Part shown: positions 33,787-45,788 of the stretch, one piece after another
How the letters are laid out: every line of letters begins with the position of its first letter
Numbering within the stretch: the stretch's first letter is position 1
NCBI RefSeq assembly: GCF_030272615.1
Contig: NC_081415.1
Span: forward strand, 188,604,270-188,668,269
Direction: 5' to 3'
Length of the DNA stretch: 64,000 bases
Source: Cryptomeria japonica
Lineage: Eukaryota > Streptophyta > Pinopsida > Cupressales > Cupressaceae
The notes under the pieces: generated by a model
Told to the model about the DNA's origin: nothing
Databases searched by the model: none
Seen by the model: the letters and a program-made list of their open reading frames with translations, nothing else
Translations under genes and position numbers: made by a program

Positions 33787-36612
33787 TTATGCAAAGGATT
33801 GGATAAAAGGGATCGAAGGATGGAAAATATGCATTGGATAATGGATAGGGTACTGGAAGAATTGGGCTTTAGTGGATGGAAATGAAGGAAAGATCAACAT
33901 TGGCACACACCTTGAGGGGTGATGGACTGATGGAGGAAAGATGTATTTTGGATATTGAGATTTTGATGGAGGAATAGCTTGGGATTTTGGGACATAAGGG
34001 CCCAAAATGGATGAAGGAGGTGATGGAGAAATAGGCTTGGAAGGTTTGGATGGAGGAATAGCAATTTTAGATGCCAATTTGGGTTGTTCTTTTTGTGCTT
34101 CAAGGAGCTTCTTAGGGATCCACATGGTTTTTGATTTTTCATGCTTTTGTGGTTCCTTGGAGTGCATTGCTTGCACAAGGGATTTAGGAACCCATATATA
34201 TTTTGACTTTGCTTTATTTTGCTCAGTGGGCCTCTGTGGCCTTTTGGATATATTTTTTTCTTTATAGATCAATTTGTTCTTTGTTTTGACATGTTGATTA
34301 TATTGGACATGTTGATCCTTGAATACATGTGGATTGCTAGACTTATGATGCTTATACTTGGCATCCAAATTGCTTGGAAGAGGGAATGAATGTCAGTGTG
34401 GATGGGGATGATATAGAGGCATGTGGGATGGATGGAAGGTTCTCCAAGATGCGTGCCTTTGCTAATGTTGCATAGGAGATGGAGGAATATAGGGACCTAG
34501 AATGAATGGAAGCGATGATGGGGAAGGTGGACATTTGGATTTTGACTTTGAAGGGATACCAACACCTTGAGTGTGAGCTTTGTAGCCATGACCATTAGTA
34601 TACTCTTTGATATGGAGGGGATCTTTCTCATGAAGGTCTACTCCTTTGCCTTTATGAATATCTTGACTTGTAGGATACTCTTTTCTTTGGGAAGAAGATG
34701 CGAGTCCATTATGAGGTGGATATGATATGAGAGAAATAATGAGATCTTGAAGTGGATCGGATTGCACCAAAGTGGAAGAACCCATTATGCATGTTGAGGG
34801 TTCATGAACATCTTGCACTGACACATTAGAATCATGAAGGGGATTAGGATCATGAGGGGGACTGGGGTTGTGTAGTGAACATGGTTCACTGACAGGCTCT
34901 TCAAGAGATGGAATGGGAGAAATAATGGGATCGTTGAAAGAAATGACATCTTGGAGTGTATATGGAGCATTAAGACAAGGAGATGGAGGAACAAATAGAT
35001 CTTGTGGAGGATCTGAAGGAAGAATTTGATCTTGACAAGGAGGAAGATCATTGGAATCCTCTTTAAAGGTGCTTTGCTCTAGACTTTCAATGGGATCATC
35101 GGAAAGGATGGAAGGGATATCTTGATCTTTCTTAGGAAGTGGAATGTCAATGGGATTTGAAAGGATATTTTTTTCATGAAATGGAAGGGGATCGTTTGGG
35201 ATTGGATGGACTGGGATATCTTGATCTTGCTTAGGGAATGGAGTGTCAATAGGGCTTTGGATAGGATGGATAAGAATAATGGAATCATCATGAGTGTCGA
35301 CGAACATGGGGTCCTGGTCAACAATTGGATGGGATGATAAGTTTTCAGGATCTTGATCTTGATTTGTTTCAAGACACATTTCTTCATGCTCTAAATTATC
35401 CTCTTGACATGGGGTTGGACTTTGGATATGCATGGGAGATTTTGGTGAGGAATCAATGGTTTGGCATGAAGGAAATGCACTTTGAACATTTGTGATGGAT
35501 TCTGGCAAGGAATCAATGCTTGAACATGAGGAAGAGGGACTTCGAATGGGGTCCTCTAAAATAGGTAATGGCAATACAGTGCATGGTGGCATTAGGTCTT
35601 GTATTTCTGAAACATGACAAGGATGTGCATCATGAATTGGATTATGTTGGCAATCAATTATGGATAGCCCTTGGATAATTGCATCCTTAGGTGTATTGTT
35701 TGATGAGGACAATATGGAAGGTTCTTGTGAAACTGCTAGAGGTGTAGGGATAGATGCCACTGGAGAGTCAATTTGTTTATGAGGGTATGAGGCATTGCTA
35801 GACATAATTGTATTATCTTTATCTTCCTCAAAGAACTCACTTGGTAGGTTCCTTAAGATCCTTGCAATAAAGCCACCTTTCTTTCGAGGTTTTGACATAG
35901 TTGTATCTAGAATTTGAACTTGTTTGGCAAGAATTTGGTCCTGGTTTGATGTCATGTTTTGATTTTGAACTAGATGTTGATCAAATTGGTTTGACATGTT
36001 CAAAATTTGGCTTGGTGCATGTTGCAACCTTTGTTTTTGAATGTTTGGTTGGCGTTGTTGACATTGATATGTTGATTAAACTTGAACTTGTTGATATTCC
36101 ACCATTGGTTGAACTATTTGTTGACATTGTATAGTTGGTTGGACATATTGTTGAAATTGGACCATTGGTTGAATCATTGATTGTGATAGTTGAAAATCTG
36201 ATTGATAGTAAACACCTTCTTGTTCTTGATGTGGAGGCATATAATGTTGTTGTCTCTTTTCTTGAAATTGTTTCATCATCTCTATTTAGGAGAGGAGAGC
36301 GGGTATGTCTGATCGTTCAAGAAGAGATCTTACATCAATTGGCTCAGTCTTTGGATTTCAACCTGGAAATTTTTGAAACATTTTAGACATTTGTGATCTA
36401 TTCTTCTCAATGTTTTTCACTCTTTGTTCCAATATCTCCTCTTCTTGAGCTAGTTTCTCCTCTAGTTTTTGTATGTGGACATTTACATCATCATGATAAG
36501 TTTGATCAATACTGCCTTGTTGTTGGGTTGGATAGAAGTGTGATTGCATTCTCGGTTGATATATCAAACTTTGTTGCATCATTGGTGCTTGGAACCTTGT
36601 TTCAATAGACAT
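33787..36612 (-). pseudogene. Long Q/P-rich ORF of element 5 (gag position, unrecognised)
   Basis: One frame runs 942 codons from MSIETRFQAPMMQQ (36612) to the end at 33787, broken by about six in-frame stops (36358, about 36288, 36076, 34462 and near 34390 among them). Order: a Q-rich N-terminus with a short coiled coil (IQKLEEKLAQEEEILEQRV), a Q/V-rich repeat (VQPMVQFQQYVQP), a 500-residue acidic P/S/D-rich region, then a basic K/P-rich end with two related motifs, YIWVPKSLVQA and TMWIPKKLLEA. ILGPY(I/V)P occurs twice. It sits where gag belongs, but no zinc knuckle or capsid pattern is visible. It looks mostly disordered. Function unknown. Confidence 0.6.
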
Positions 36613-38650
36613 GTCACTATGCAAATGCAATATTTTTTTGGAATTTTTCAAGGATAGTATATGATATGCAACTAAATGCAAACTAAATAGGTGAAAATGC
36701 AATCTATGGCAAGAATGCAACCTATGTTTTTGGTGTTTTTGAAGATTTTGACAAACTCATGAATGCAATTCTAAAAGAGACCCTTAGGAAATTGAAATGA
36801 TGTCTAGACCTCAAAGGACAAAAGGACCAAGTGACAAAAGGACAAGATGACAATGTCTCCCCTATATGCTTGGATACTAAGCTAGGTTTGACGAAATGGT
36901 ATTGATGACAAAAGGACAAAAGGTTTGATAAGGTCTAGACCTCCTAACAATGACTTAGGGTTTATTAAAGATTTGGATTACTCAAGTATGACAAGACCTA
37001 GCTTTGACACTATATGCAAAGGGACAATTTCTATGATATGATAATGACTTAAGCTTAATGAAGAGACGTAGGGTATGCAAACATGAATGTATGACAATGA
37101 TATTAGTCTAATGCAAGAGGACATATGCAAAATGGATGACCCTTATTGATATGCAAAGGAGTATAACCTAGGTGAAACTTAACCTTGACAATGAACTTGC
37201 AAAATGCAAACCTAGGATGAACCTAAATCTAAGTGACATGAATGTTGAGACAAGATTTTGACAAATGTTTGACAACCATGTTTGAAAGTGTTTTGAACTT
37301 TGTTGGATGAAATGTTCTTGTGTTTAACCTTGTTTTGAATCAATTTGCCTTGTTCTTGAAATGAGATACAATTCAACTCTTGACAAGCAAAGAATACAAG
37401 ACATTTCAACTTAGACTCAAGACAATCATGCTCATTCACACATTTCTTATGGTAGGCAAGGACAGTAGGTACTTGAGAGGTAGACTCATTATGGGATTCA
37501 AGGAGAATACATAGATGCTTGACCCCATGGGCTCCCCTCCATGGCACTCACTTCTCAGGGCAGCCAAGCATCAGTCCCCATGGAAATCTCCCCATGGCAA
37601 ACTTAGTATCTCTTCCAAGTATCCGAACTTGTCCTTCTTAAGCAACTAGAAGGGTTTTTGGTCTCTAAAAACAAGGTGTTTAGTAAGGATTTCTGTTAAG
37701 TGTTACTCCTTGATGTCACGCAAGCATGATTGAGACATTAAGCCCACCAAGATACCAAACAAATGTAGTCGCACAAGTGCGATTGAGACCATGAGGTCCT
37801 ACTTAGATGTTGATATGAGAAAGAGTTCAAGGGTCATCACTTCCCAAGTAACTACAATTCCCACGTAACTCTTCCTTCAAAGCTTTCGCTCATTAGGTAT
37901 TTGTTTATAGTGAGTTAGAATGCCAAGGTATTCTAGCCATACTCACTTTGGGTCATTCCCTTCTCACGATTATCACTTGCTTGCAAAAGAAAATGGTCGG
38001 GAAGGCAGGCCCTCTAAGGGTGACAAACAATCAAAGACATGAGCGTGGTATTGAAGATCTGGATTTCTGATCACCCTAAGAAGGATGAGAGCATACTCTC
38101 CTACTCCAATGTCAAACTCAACAATCAAATCAAACATAGATTCATTCCAACCTATTTAAAAATCACTAGGTGCCTAAAAATTAATTGCAAACACAAAGTT
38201 TGGTTGTTTCTCCAAGGCAACCTACAAAACCCAAGTTAGAAGTTTGATTTGTTGTCTTTGACTATCGAATCTACACAAAGCGTGTTAGTAGTTTGATTTA
38301 TTGTCTTTGCCATGCGTATGCCAATATTCTGCATAGATAATTAGTACCAAAATCCAAAGCACAGAAAATAGAATGCAAAAACACAACAAATTTCAAGTAA
38401 ACACTGCATTTTTTTACCTCTATTCTGGACTTTACACAGGAGCAAAAGTCATGACATAGGCACAGAATGTCTAACACAAGTGCAGAATGTCCTCTACACA
38501 AGCGTAGAATGTCCAACACAGGCGCAAGTTGTCTTACACAGGCGCAAAAGTCTCCAGAATACCTTGCACGGCCCTGTTTTTGGGTTTTTGACCTGCAAAT
38601 CAACTTGAAAGCACTCAAAAACATAGTAAAGGGATTAGAAGGTTAGTTTT
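36613..38650 (-). other. Leader of element 5 between primer site and long ORF
   Basis: About 2 kb without a convincing gene. Frames at 37212-37547 and 38298-38624 lack family motifs. Short degenerate repeats of the type ACACAGGCGCAA lie at 38440-38560. Such long leaders are common in large gypsy elements. Confidence 0.55.
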
Positions 38651-38667
38651 CATGTCGGGTTCACCAA
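38651..38667 (-). other. Primer-binding-like site of element 5
   Basis: On the minus strand it reads TTGGTGAACCCGACATG, starting four bases from the LTR end. It is nearly identical to the site of element G (25720). Confidence 0.7.
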
Positions 38668-38671
38668 TTAA

Positions 38672-40207
38672 TGTAGGTTAGGAAATAGGAAATCATCACA
38701 AACATATATCAAAATATTAATCATTGTCTAATCACAAAAAGATAGAATGCAATGAATCTATCCTAAGCACACTCAATAGAGACATAAAGACAAAACATGT
38801 AAAAAGATTATGCAAACCAGATGTTCCCTTCATGTGGCTCCATTGTTCTTCTTTCTTCTCCAAATAGTTTTATTGTAGATCTCACCTTCAAGTGCATAAA
38901 CCTAATTGAGAAAGCAAGATTGACATTGACACAAGAATACTAGAAGCGTGATTTGACAAAGTGACTAGAAATTCAATAATCTGATTACCAATTACCAATT
39001 ACCAAATTAGCCTTGATTGATGAAGATCATCCAATTTATAGATAAATTGGAGATAGGATCAAATTTAGCATGAAATGGATATTAGAAGCAATTGATTTCA
39101 AAATGGGAAAAATGAGTTTTAGAAGAAGGTTATGACACCTTCTATGTCATAAATTATGACATATTGCCAATGCAAAGCTTAGAGGACTAGAACCCTATGA
39201 CATCTTGCTATGCCAAGAGTATGAAGCATGAAGCACAAAAATAGGGAGCACTAAAGACAAGTTAATTAGGTGGAAATTAAAATTGGTAAATTAGAAAATA
39301 GGTGGAAATTAGGAATTAGGAAATAATGAAATTAGGAAATAATGAAATTAGGAATTAGGAAATAATGAAATTAGGAAATTGATGAAAATTAGAAATTAGT
39401 GAATTAATCAATAATTTTTCATTTATTAATTAATTCATTCACAAAGAGGAATAATTAGCCAATTAAATGAACATTTAATTGTAATGAGAATACTTAGGAT
39501 AAATAAACAATTTATTAATCCTAAAGGAAGAAAATGACACACAAGGTTAAATGATTAAATCATGAAACCCTAAAAGATGAATTAGGTCTTGATTTGATAA
39601 TTGACTCGATTTGATTTAATTTTGGATTGATAAACGACCAATGCGATAAATGTTTTGATTGATAGATGCGCCAAATTACAAGGAACAATGGCAAATTGAT
39701 CCAAATTGACATAATTGAGACAGATAACAATCGATAACGAAATGATCGCAAAATGACAAGATCAACAAGAGGACAAGGATCGATGATAAAATAGCTTGCA
39801 AGACGACAAGATTGGAAATGACCATGATCGATGACAAATCGATCGCAAAATGACAAGATCGAACATGACAACGATCGATGACAAATCGATCGCATGATGA
39901 CAAGATTGAAAAGAGGACAAAACCCTAATTAGGATTGACGATGTCCAAAATGATGACAAATTAGCACGCACAATGATGCAACAAGATAAAATCGATCAAA
40001 ATGATGACTGGATAGTGTTGTCGACAAGACCAAATTTGAGAGCGAGATAAATGAAGAATGTAGAAGAATGACTCGATGTTCACAAACGATAAAGACCAAG
40101 TGCGAATCATAGGAGAAATGTTAATGCGACGCAAAAACCTAAAATGAGGCAATGCGTAAATGTTAAAGTATGACCTCACAAGCATTGACCATTTTTGGGT
40201 GTCTACA
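38672..40207 (-). repeat. 5' LTR of element 5 (1536 bp)
   Basis: It is nearly identical to 27312-28807. It is 40 bp longer, mainly because the GGAAATAATGAAATTA unit near 39320-39380 is present in extra copies. It ends GTGTCTACA, followed by the ATGTC duplication. Confidence 0.93.
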
Positions 40208-40660
40208 ATGTCATGTAAATGATATTAGTTATAACCATGTTCTAGGTAGACTATGGATTAATGTTATGAAAGTAGTCTCTTCTACTCTTCACCAAACAAT
40301 CAAATTCATCTATAACAATGAAATACACATAATCCATAATGATCATACTAATTATGTTGTTCAAGATTAATTATGATGCATATCAACCTTCCAGACTATG
40401 ATTTCTTCAACAACACAATCTCCTATCAATGATGCTTCATTAGAAAATAATTGAGGACCATTAGAATTTACACCCACTTTAATGGATATAGGGTACCTCA
40501 CTCTAGGTATGAAGCCTTGAAGGATCCTTATGTGTCATTTATCCAAGATACTTCTATTAAAACATCTTCTTCCAATACATGTGTTGATGATAATGGGGCC
40601 TCTTTAGACCTTGAAACTAATCTAATAAACCTTCTCCTCTAGTTGATTCTAAAAATGAAA
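40208..40660 (+). pseudogene. Protease domain of G, 3' half, and following frame
   Basis: Right after the duplicated ATGTC, the frame reads YNHVLGRLWINVMKVVSSTLHQTIKF. This matches the Ty3/gypsy retropepsin C-terminus (YNxxLGRxWxxxxxxVxSTxHxxxKF). It completes the half domain at 27040-27311 and shows that element 5 landed inside it. A further open stretch (40451-40642) reads FNGYRVPHSRYEALKDPYVS, with no known motif. Confidence 0.78.
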
Positions 40661-40899
40661 ACAATGGACATGATTTAGGATGTGTAAAACAAATTTTTGA
40701 GGCTAATGAAAAATATACATCACACTTTTCCAAAGAAGATTTAGGTTTCCAACCCCTCCTTTATCAACATCCTTTCCCCAATCATCTAATACATCTATGT
40801 CTTCTTATAACTTCTCATAATAATAGGAGAGTATATTGCATCAGCTTCTTAAATCCAAATTGATTACTCCTCCTTTGAAAAATGAAAGAAAGAATCATA

Positions 40900-41080
40900 A
40901 GAAAAATTAACACAATCCTTCATTTTGCAAGTATCATCAAAGTGATAGACATTCCATCGATGAATGTTATGGATTGAAAGATAAAATTCAACAACTTATT
41001 GTAACTACTATCATTCAAATAATAGATGATAATGAGTGGGGCTCTCATCCTTCTCTTTGCACATAAAATTTAAGTTCCTA
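40900..41080 (+). pseudogene. Gag-knuckle-like segment of G
   Basis: A short frame reads CKYHQSDRHSIDECYGLKD, close to the CxxHxxxGHxTxxCxxLKxxIExLI motif usually found at the end of plant gypsy gag. Here it lies downstream of the protease, not before it. The Gly of GH is Arg (DRH). Either the element has an unusual order or the region is rearranged. Confidence 0.5.
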
Positions 41081-43650
41081 TTATGTTGCTCCCTACTATG
41101 TGAAATTGTTGGCTTACCTATTATGGGCTTATTTCCATCCATGTTAGTACAATTTTAGATGCAACTGGGTAAAAGCACAAAGTTGTGTTACACTTTTATG
41201 AAAGAAATGGCCAATATTGATTCAACTTTTTAAATTGAATCAATAGAAAGTGAAATATATGTTTCGAATTTTGAAATGATGTAAACCAATAAAATTAATA
41301 TATATTTTTAATTTAATGTTTGTAATTAAGAATAAATAAAATTATTTGAATATACTTTCTTGAATTTACACAAGTTGTCACTCTTTATATAGTAAATTGT
41401 TAATAAAATACCGAAATTGAAGTTGCACAAGGCATCACTCTTTATATAGTAAATTTTACCTTTTTTCTTCGATTTTTTTTTGTAAATTGATAACTTGAAA
41501 CTTTAGTGCCATGATATATTTTTTACTATTCTTTATGTATATATGTTTTTCAATAAATTTGAAAAGTTGTGTGTATTGAAATATAACTCTTTCCATTTGG
41601 TGTCACCTTTTTTCTTAATTATTTATCCAAATTAAAAAATAATCATATCATCTTGACATAGACTCTTTTCTCTACTGCATCATTTTTTTCAAAATTTTAA
41701 ATAAATTTTAGTATTTTTCCTTTAGAAGATAATCAACCATATACTTTAGTGCTAATGACCTAGTTTCGATAAAAATAGAATATAAAAAATAAAAAACTAA
41801 TTTAAATATTAAAAGATGTATATTTTGGAAACTTTACTTATAGATCTATAAAAGGGTATATTTACATTTCAAAAAAATTATTTATAAGAGTAGGAGTTGT
41901 TGAAACATTGAGTTTTTAAAAAAAATATTTTTTTGTAATTAGAACGAAAGTATAAAATATACATTTAGTAGACACTTCCAATTGGAAAAGTTGTGGCTCA
42001 TATATAAGATAGCTATAATGAATCTCTATAGACCATATGTTTGACTAAAATTAATTTTTAGTTAGAATTACTTGAATTCGCTTGTGCTAATAAGTTGGTG
42101 TTAAACATGAAATAGTTTTGTGCTTTTACTCAAGAATAGTTAGGTAGCAACAAAATAGAATAATTACTCTTGTATCCACACTTGGGGGAAAGAATAGTTT
42201 CTCAAATATTCCTTATTCTCAATGACCCACTTACCCTTTGTTGAAGTTGTGTCTTCTATAAGGATCTCTTCTTGATTGTGGAGGTGCATATCCATGTTGA
42301 GGATATCCTAACTCTTATTGAAAAAAGTATCCCTAATGAGGATATTATCCTTTCTTTAGAAGAATGTATCCTTCATCAAGAACTCTTCCTTAGTGTTGAA
42401 AATCTATCAAATCTTCCTCCCTTCTAAGGATTCCCTTTTTCCTTTGATGAGTTTCAACTTTCATAAATTGATCCTACATATGAGAACACATCTGTTCCTT
42501 GGTTAGGAAATGTTCTCCCTTGAAATGGTGTGTATCCTTATGAATAATCTCTCATTAGCTACATAAAGTGTGCAATCTTCACTAAGAATCAACTTTTCCT
42601 AGAAATGGGGAAGGTGTGCATTCTAGCTCTCATTCCCCCATGACAATGTTATCTTTGTTAAATATCTCATCTTGGAGGTATATGTATTAATGCAAAGATA
42701 TATTCCTCATTTTCCAATCACGTGTCCCTCAAAAGGACCCCCTTTACACTTGTTGTGAGATAGATGCCTTTCATAACTATCTCTTCCTTGGCTCAAAAGA
42801 GTTATTGTATCTTTAGTTTGGATCGCATGAGAATTGTTTCATAAAGGAAATCTGCTTGGTGTTGAAGGTATTTAACCTTTATTTTTGTTTACCTTAAGAT
42901 ATCAATATATAACTATGTTGACATCTTAATAGAGGCATGTATGCAGATTCCTAGTTGCATTATCATTTATCTTTATCATATATGGGATTGTTTCATACTC
43001 ATGTTTCACCTCAACTAGATCATATATGGAATTGTTGCATACTCATGTTTCATCCCTATCATATCTATAATTTGGTAGAATTTTGTATCCTCATGTTTAA
43101 TCCCCATTTTAGCTATTTTTATATGGGTTGTTGCATTATCATGTTTCATTCCCAAAAATTGACACCTCCATGAATCACCTAACATAACATAATTTTCTAT
43201 CCCAAGGAATCCATGTTCCCTATCTCTATCTCTCTCATGAACCCATAGTATAACCCAATTTTATAGCATTGGGTCCTAATATTTTCCCTTCAATTGGTGT
43301 ATATTCTTGTTCTTTCGATAAATCCACTTGTGCTCTTGTAATAACATGTCAAGAATGATATTAGTGGTTGAGATATTTTTTATGTCGAGGTCTCTTCAAC
43401 TATTTGACTTGGAACTTTATGTTTTAATACTTTAATGTTGTTTTCTTTTATGTATGTGTGAAGCTTAACTGCATGGATTGATAGGATCCTATACTTGGTG
43501 GATTGCTCATCCCTCAAACTTAGTGTTCTCTTATCCCTAGCTAATATTTCTCTTAGATACACAAAATCTTCAATTCTACTTTACCACATGAGTATGGTCC
43601 TATAAGATCATACTCTGCTAAAGTGGCAGGATAAATATAGCATCATAAAT
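41081..43650 (+). other. 3' internal region of G without recognisable pol
   Basis: AT-rich from 41200 to 42150. A 20-base string CACTCTTTATATAGTAAATT occurs twice (about 41380 and 41438). From 42200 the text is repetitive (variants of ATCCTTCATCAAGAACTCTTCC). I find no RT, RNase H or integrase motif in any frame. Small frames here (42955-43173, 43380-43562) look accidental. Confidence 0.5.
42977..43152. repeat. Degenerate tandem repeat in G
   Basis: Four units of 38-47 bp share ATATGG(A/G)(A/T)TTGTT and ATACTCATGTTTCA(C/T)CCC. The third and fourth are more diverged. Confidence 0.7.
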
Positions 43651-45180
43651 TGTACACCATTAATTATGGTGTCCAATTTCACACTCACCTAGCACCCATT
43701 TTTTTTATTTCCAATTCCTTTATACATTATAAGATATTTTTGTAATTAATTAATATTCAATTCAATATCACATGAGTTTTATTCCACTTTAATACATCAA
43801 CACTTTATTATTTGGGCACTTATTTCAAGGTGTCCCCTATATCTTTTATTATCCTAATTTATTATAAATCTTGCCCCATTTTAAATCTCAAGATATGTTT
43901 CCTTTATCTAAACATTATGAAACATAAATTTTTGGACATTAGAACCCTATTATCTTGCATTCCTAAAACCTACAGTTGAAATTAAACATAAATGTTTGGA
44001 CATTAGAACCCTATTATCTTGCATTCCTAAAACCTACGGCTGAAATTATTGGGACCATGTTGATAAATGCATCTTGTTCCCGTGCTTTTTTTCCAAAATT
44101 TTGGGAGGATAGTAAGATGGTCCTATCATATTCAAATCTAGTTTTATGCAAAAATATGATAATTCTAAGTTGGCCTAAAGATTATTTTATTATGATTTAT
44201 GTATATAAGGCATTGCCCTTAATTCATTTTATTAATCAATTATTATCTCATCATTATGTTATCATTCCAATTCAAGAAAAACACTTCAAGAGCGAATATT
44301 ATTCAAGGAGTAGCAAGTTACATTGACCCATTTTCAATTATATTTTTATTATGATTTCACAATGGATTTTATGTGATTTATCATGTTATTACATCAACAC
44401 ATAGACTTATCATAAGGAAATTGCTTCATCAATTGAAGGTAGAATCAAATCCAATGCAATTATTCTAATTCATATTTATCCTTTCCCTCAAAAAGAAATC
44501 TTCTCCAATTCAATTCAAGGGTTGATTCCAAACATGGGGTTTGACCTAGGCAAACCCCTATCGGCAATACCATGTTTCTCTATTTTTTGCAGATACAAGT
44601 TTTTGGTAGAGATAAGAAGAACAAGGGAGATCCAACAAATAGATACAAACCAGTACTAAAAACTAGGATAGAAAAACCCTAGAATAGGGTGCTTTGGGTG
44701 CCATGGTCTAGAACTAGGGCACTCTGGGCTTCCTAGTCCTCAAAAGTCTACACCAAATTTTAGGAGAGAAGAGTACACAGACTTAAAAGGTATATGTGAA
44801 GTTTATGTGCAAAATTTAGAAGACCAGAGTCCTCTTGGCAACCTAGTCCACTAAATTCAGCTCCAAATTTCAGTCACAAGTGTACCTATGTATTTCCTAT
44901 TTATTTATGTTCCTATTATGAATTTTTTGTCTATGTGTTAATCTATTATAGCCTTTTAGGTTTTCATTTACATCATATCTATCTATCCTAGTTTAGCATC
45001 ATCTCAAATCCATACACTTTCCAAAGAAGCAAAATAATAGAAGCCCTAAGGTACTAATTGACTCTCTTTAGCAAGAGTCAGTCAGATTAAATTGAACATC
45101 TTTGTGCCTTTATATTCTAATGTTTGTGTGAAAGTAGATCTTTTCCTTAGTCCTACCTTGCTCTATTTTTACATTAAACA
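43651..45180 (+). repeat. Right LTR of G
   Basis: The end (TTACATTAAACA at 45180) and everything from 44274 are fixed by comparison with the left LTR. The start is less certain; TGTACACCATTAATTATGG at 43651 is the best candidate. A 64-bp tandem duplication with three mismatches lies at 43920-43983 and 43984-44047. After 45180 the sequence is antisense copia RT (element C), so G inserted into C. Confidence 0.65.
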
Positions 45181-45788
45181 CCACATATCCATGGATGCTT
45201 ACATAATGTCAAGTTCTTGTAGGATAATCATGAAAACACAAGGAATACTCAAAAGTACACCACACATATCTAAAAACCCTCTTAACTACATCCCAATGCA
45301 CCCATCCATGATTAGCGATATATAAAATTAGGACTCCCACGACTCAGGAAATGTTTTTTCTATTATATACCATGACATACTTAAGACAACCAACAACACC
45401 TTGATATGAAACATTGGCCTTTTCCTCTACCCCAATCGAAGATTTTTGGCAATCCTTCATAGATAACTTTCATTATTATTTCATATGAACTATGATTCAT
45501 CTACAAGTTGTCATGCTGAATCTTTCCAACATAAAAATCACATACTCCAACTTAACCAAAGATTTCTATTAGATTTATAACTTTTAATATCCATTCCAAT
45601 AATGTACCTAGATTGACCTAAATCTTTCATTTCAAACTGGACTAACAACTAATACGTCAAGGTAGAATTTAAAGATCCATCCCCAAAGAGAAATATATCA
45701 TCTACATTGACCACTATTTTATTTGAAATAAACACAATGATTAAATTTAGACCTTATAAATTTTAAAACCAACACATAGGAATCAAAC
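45181..45788 (-). pseudogene. Element C: copia RT fragment, downstream part
   Basis: On the minus strand it reads FDSYVLVLKFIRSKFNHCVYFK, then a decayed VDDIFLFGDG (RT active site, YVDD type), FEMKDLGQSRYIIGMDI, GCLKYVMVYNR and VKRVFRYV. These are consecutive copia RT landmarks. Many stops and frameshifts make it much older than elements 1-8. It is bounded by the right LTR of G and by element 6. The rest lies at 52779-53480. Confidence 0.85.

Larger units (their letters stand above)
27312..40207 (-). mobile_element. Element 5: large gypsy-type element without pol, carrying a PMD gene; TSD ATGTC
   Basis: The LTRs 27312-28807 and 38672-40207 are flanked by ATGTC (27307-27311 and 40208-40212). 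Orientation is minus: the primer-like site TGGTGAACCCGACAT reads from 38666 leftwards, and a purine tract AAAGAGGGGCAAAA reads just before TGTAGACACC at 28807. The internal 9.9 kb holds a Q/P-rich long frame on the minus strand and a plant-mobile-domain gene on the plus strand, but no protease, RT or integrase that I can see. The two LTRs differ at few positions, so insertion is fairly recent compared with G. Confidence 0.92.
18393..45180 (+). mobile_element. Element G: old Ty3/gypsy-like element, heavily nested
   Basis: Left LTR pieces (18393-18540 and 24963-25716) match the right LTR (about 43651-45180), for example around AAACACTTCAAGAG and ATGGATTTTATGTGATTTATC. The internal region starts with a TGGTGAAACTGACAT primer-like site at 25720 and carries decayed gag and protease. 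Element 4 lies in the left LTR and element 5 in the protease. The 5' part of the left LTR is missing, replaced by element B. No RT or integrase is recognisable between 41080 and 43650, so G was non-autonomous or has lost pol. Confidence 0.75.

Noticed and set aside
42977-43152. CRISPR-like regular repeats
   Set aside because: Units are adjacent and degenerate with no unique spacers; this is a eukaryotic tandem repeat.
43651-43670. Exact start of the right LTR of G
   Set aside because: The matching part of the left LTR is missing, so the boundary cannot be confirmed by comparison; only a candidate is given.
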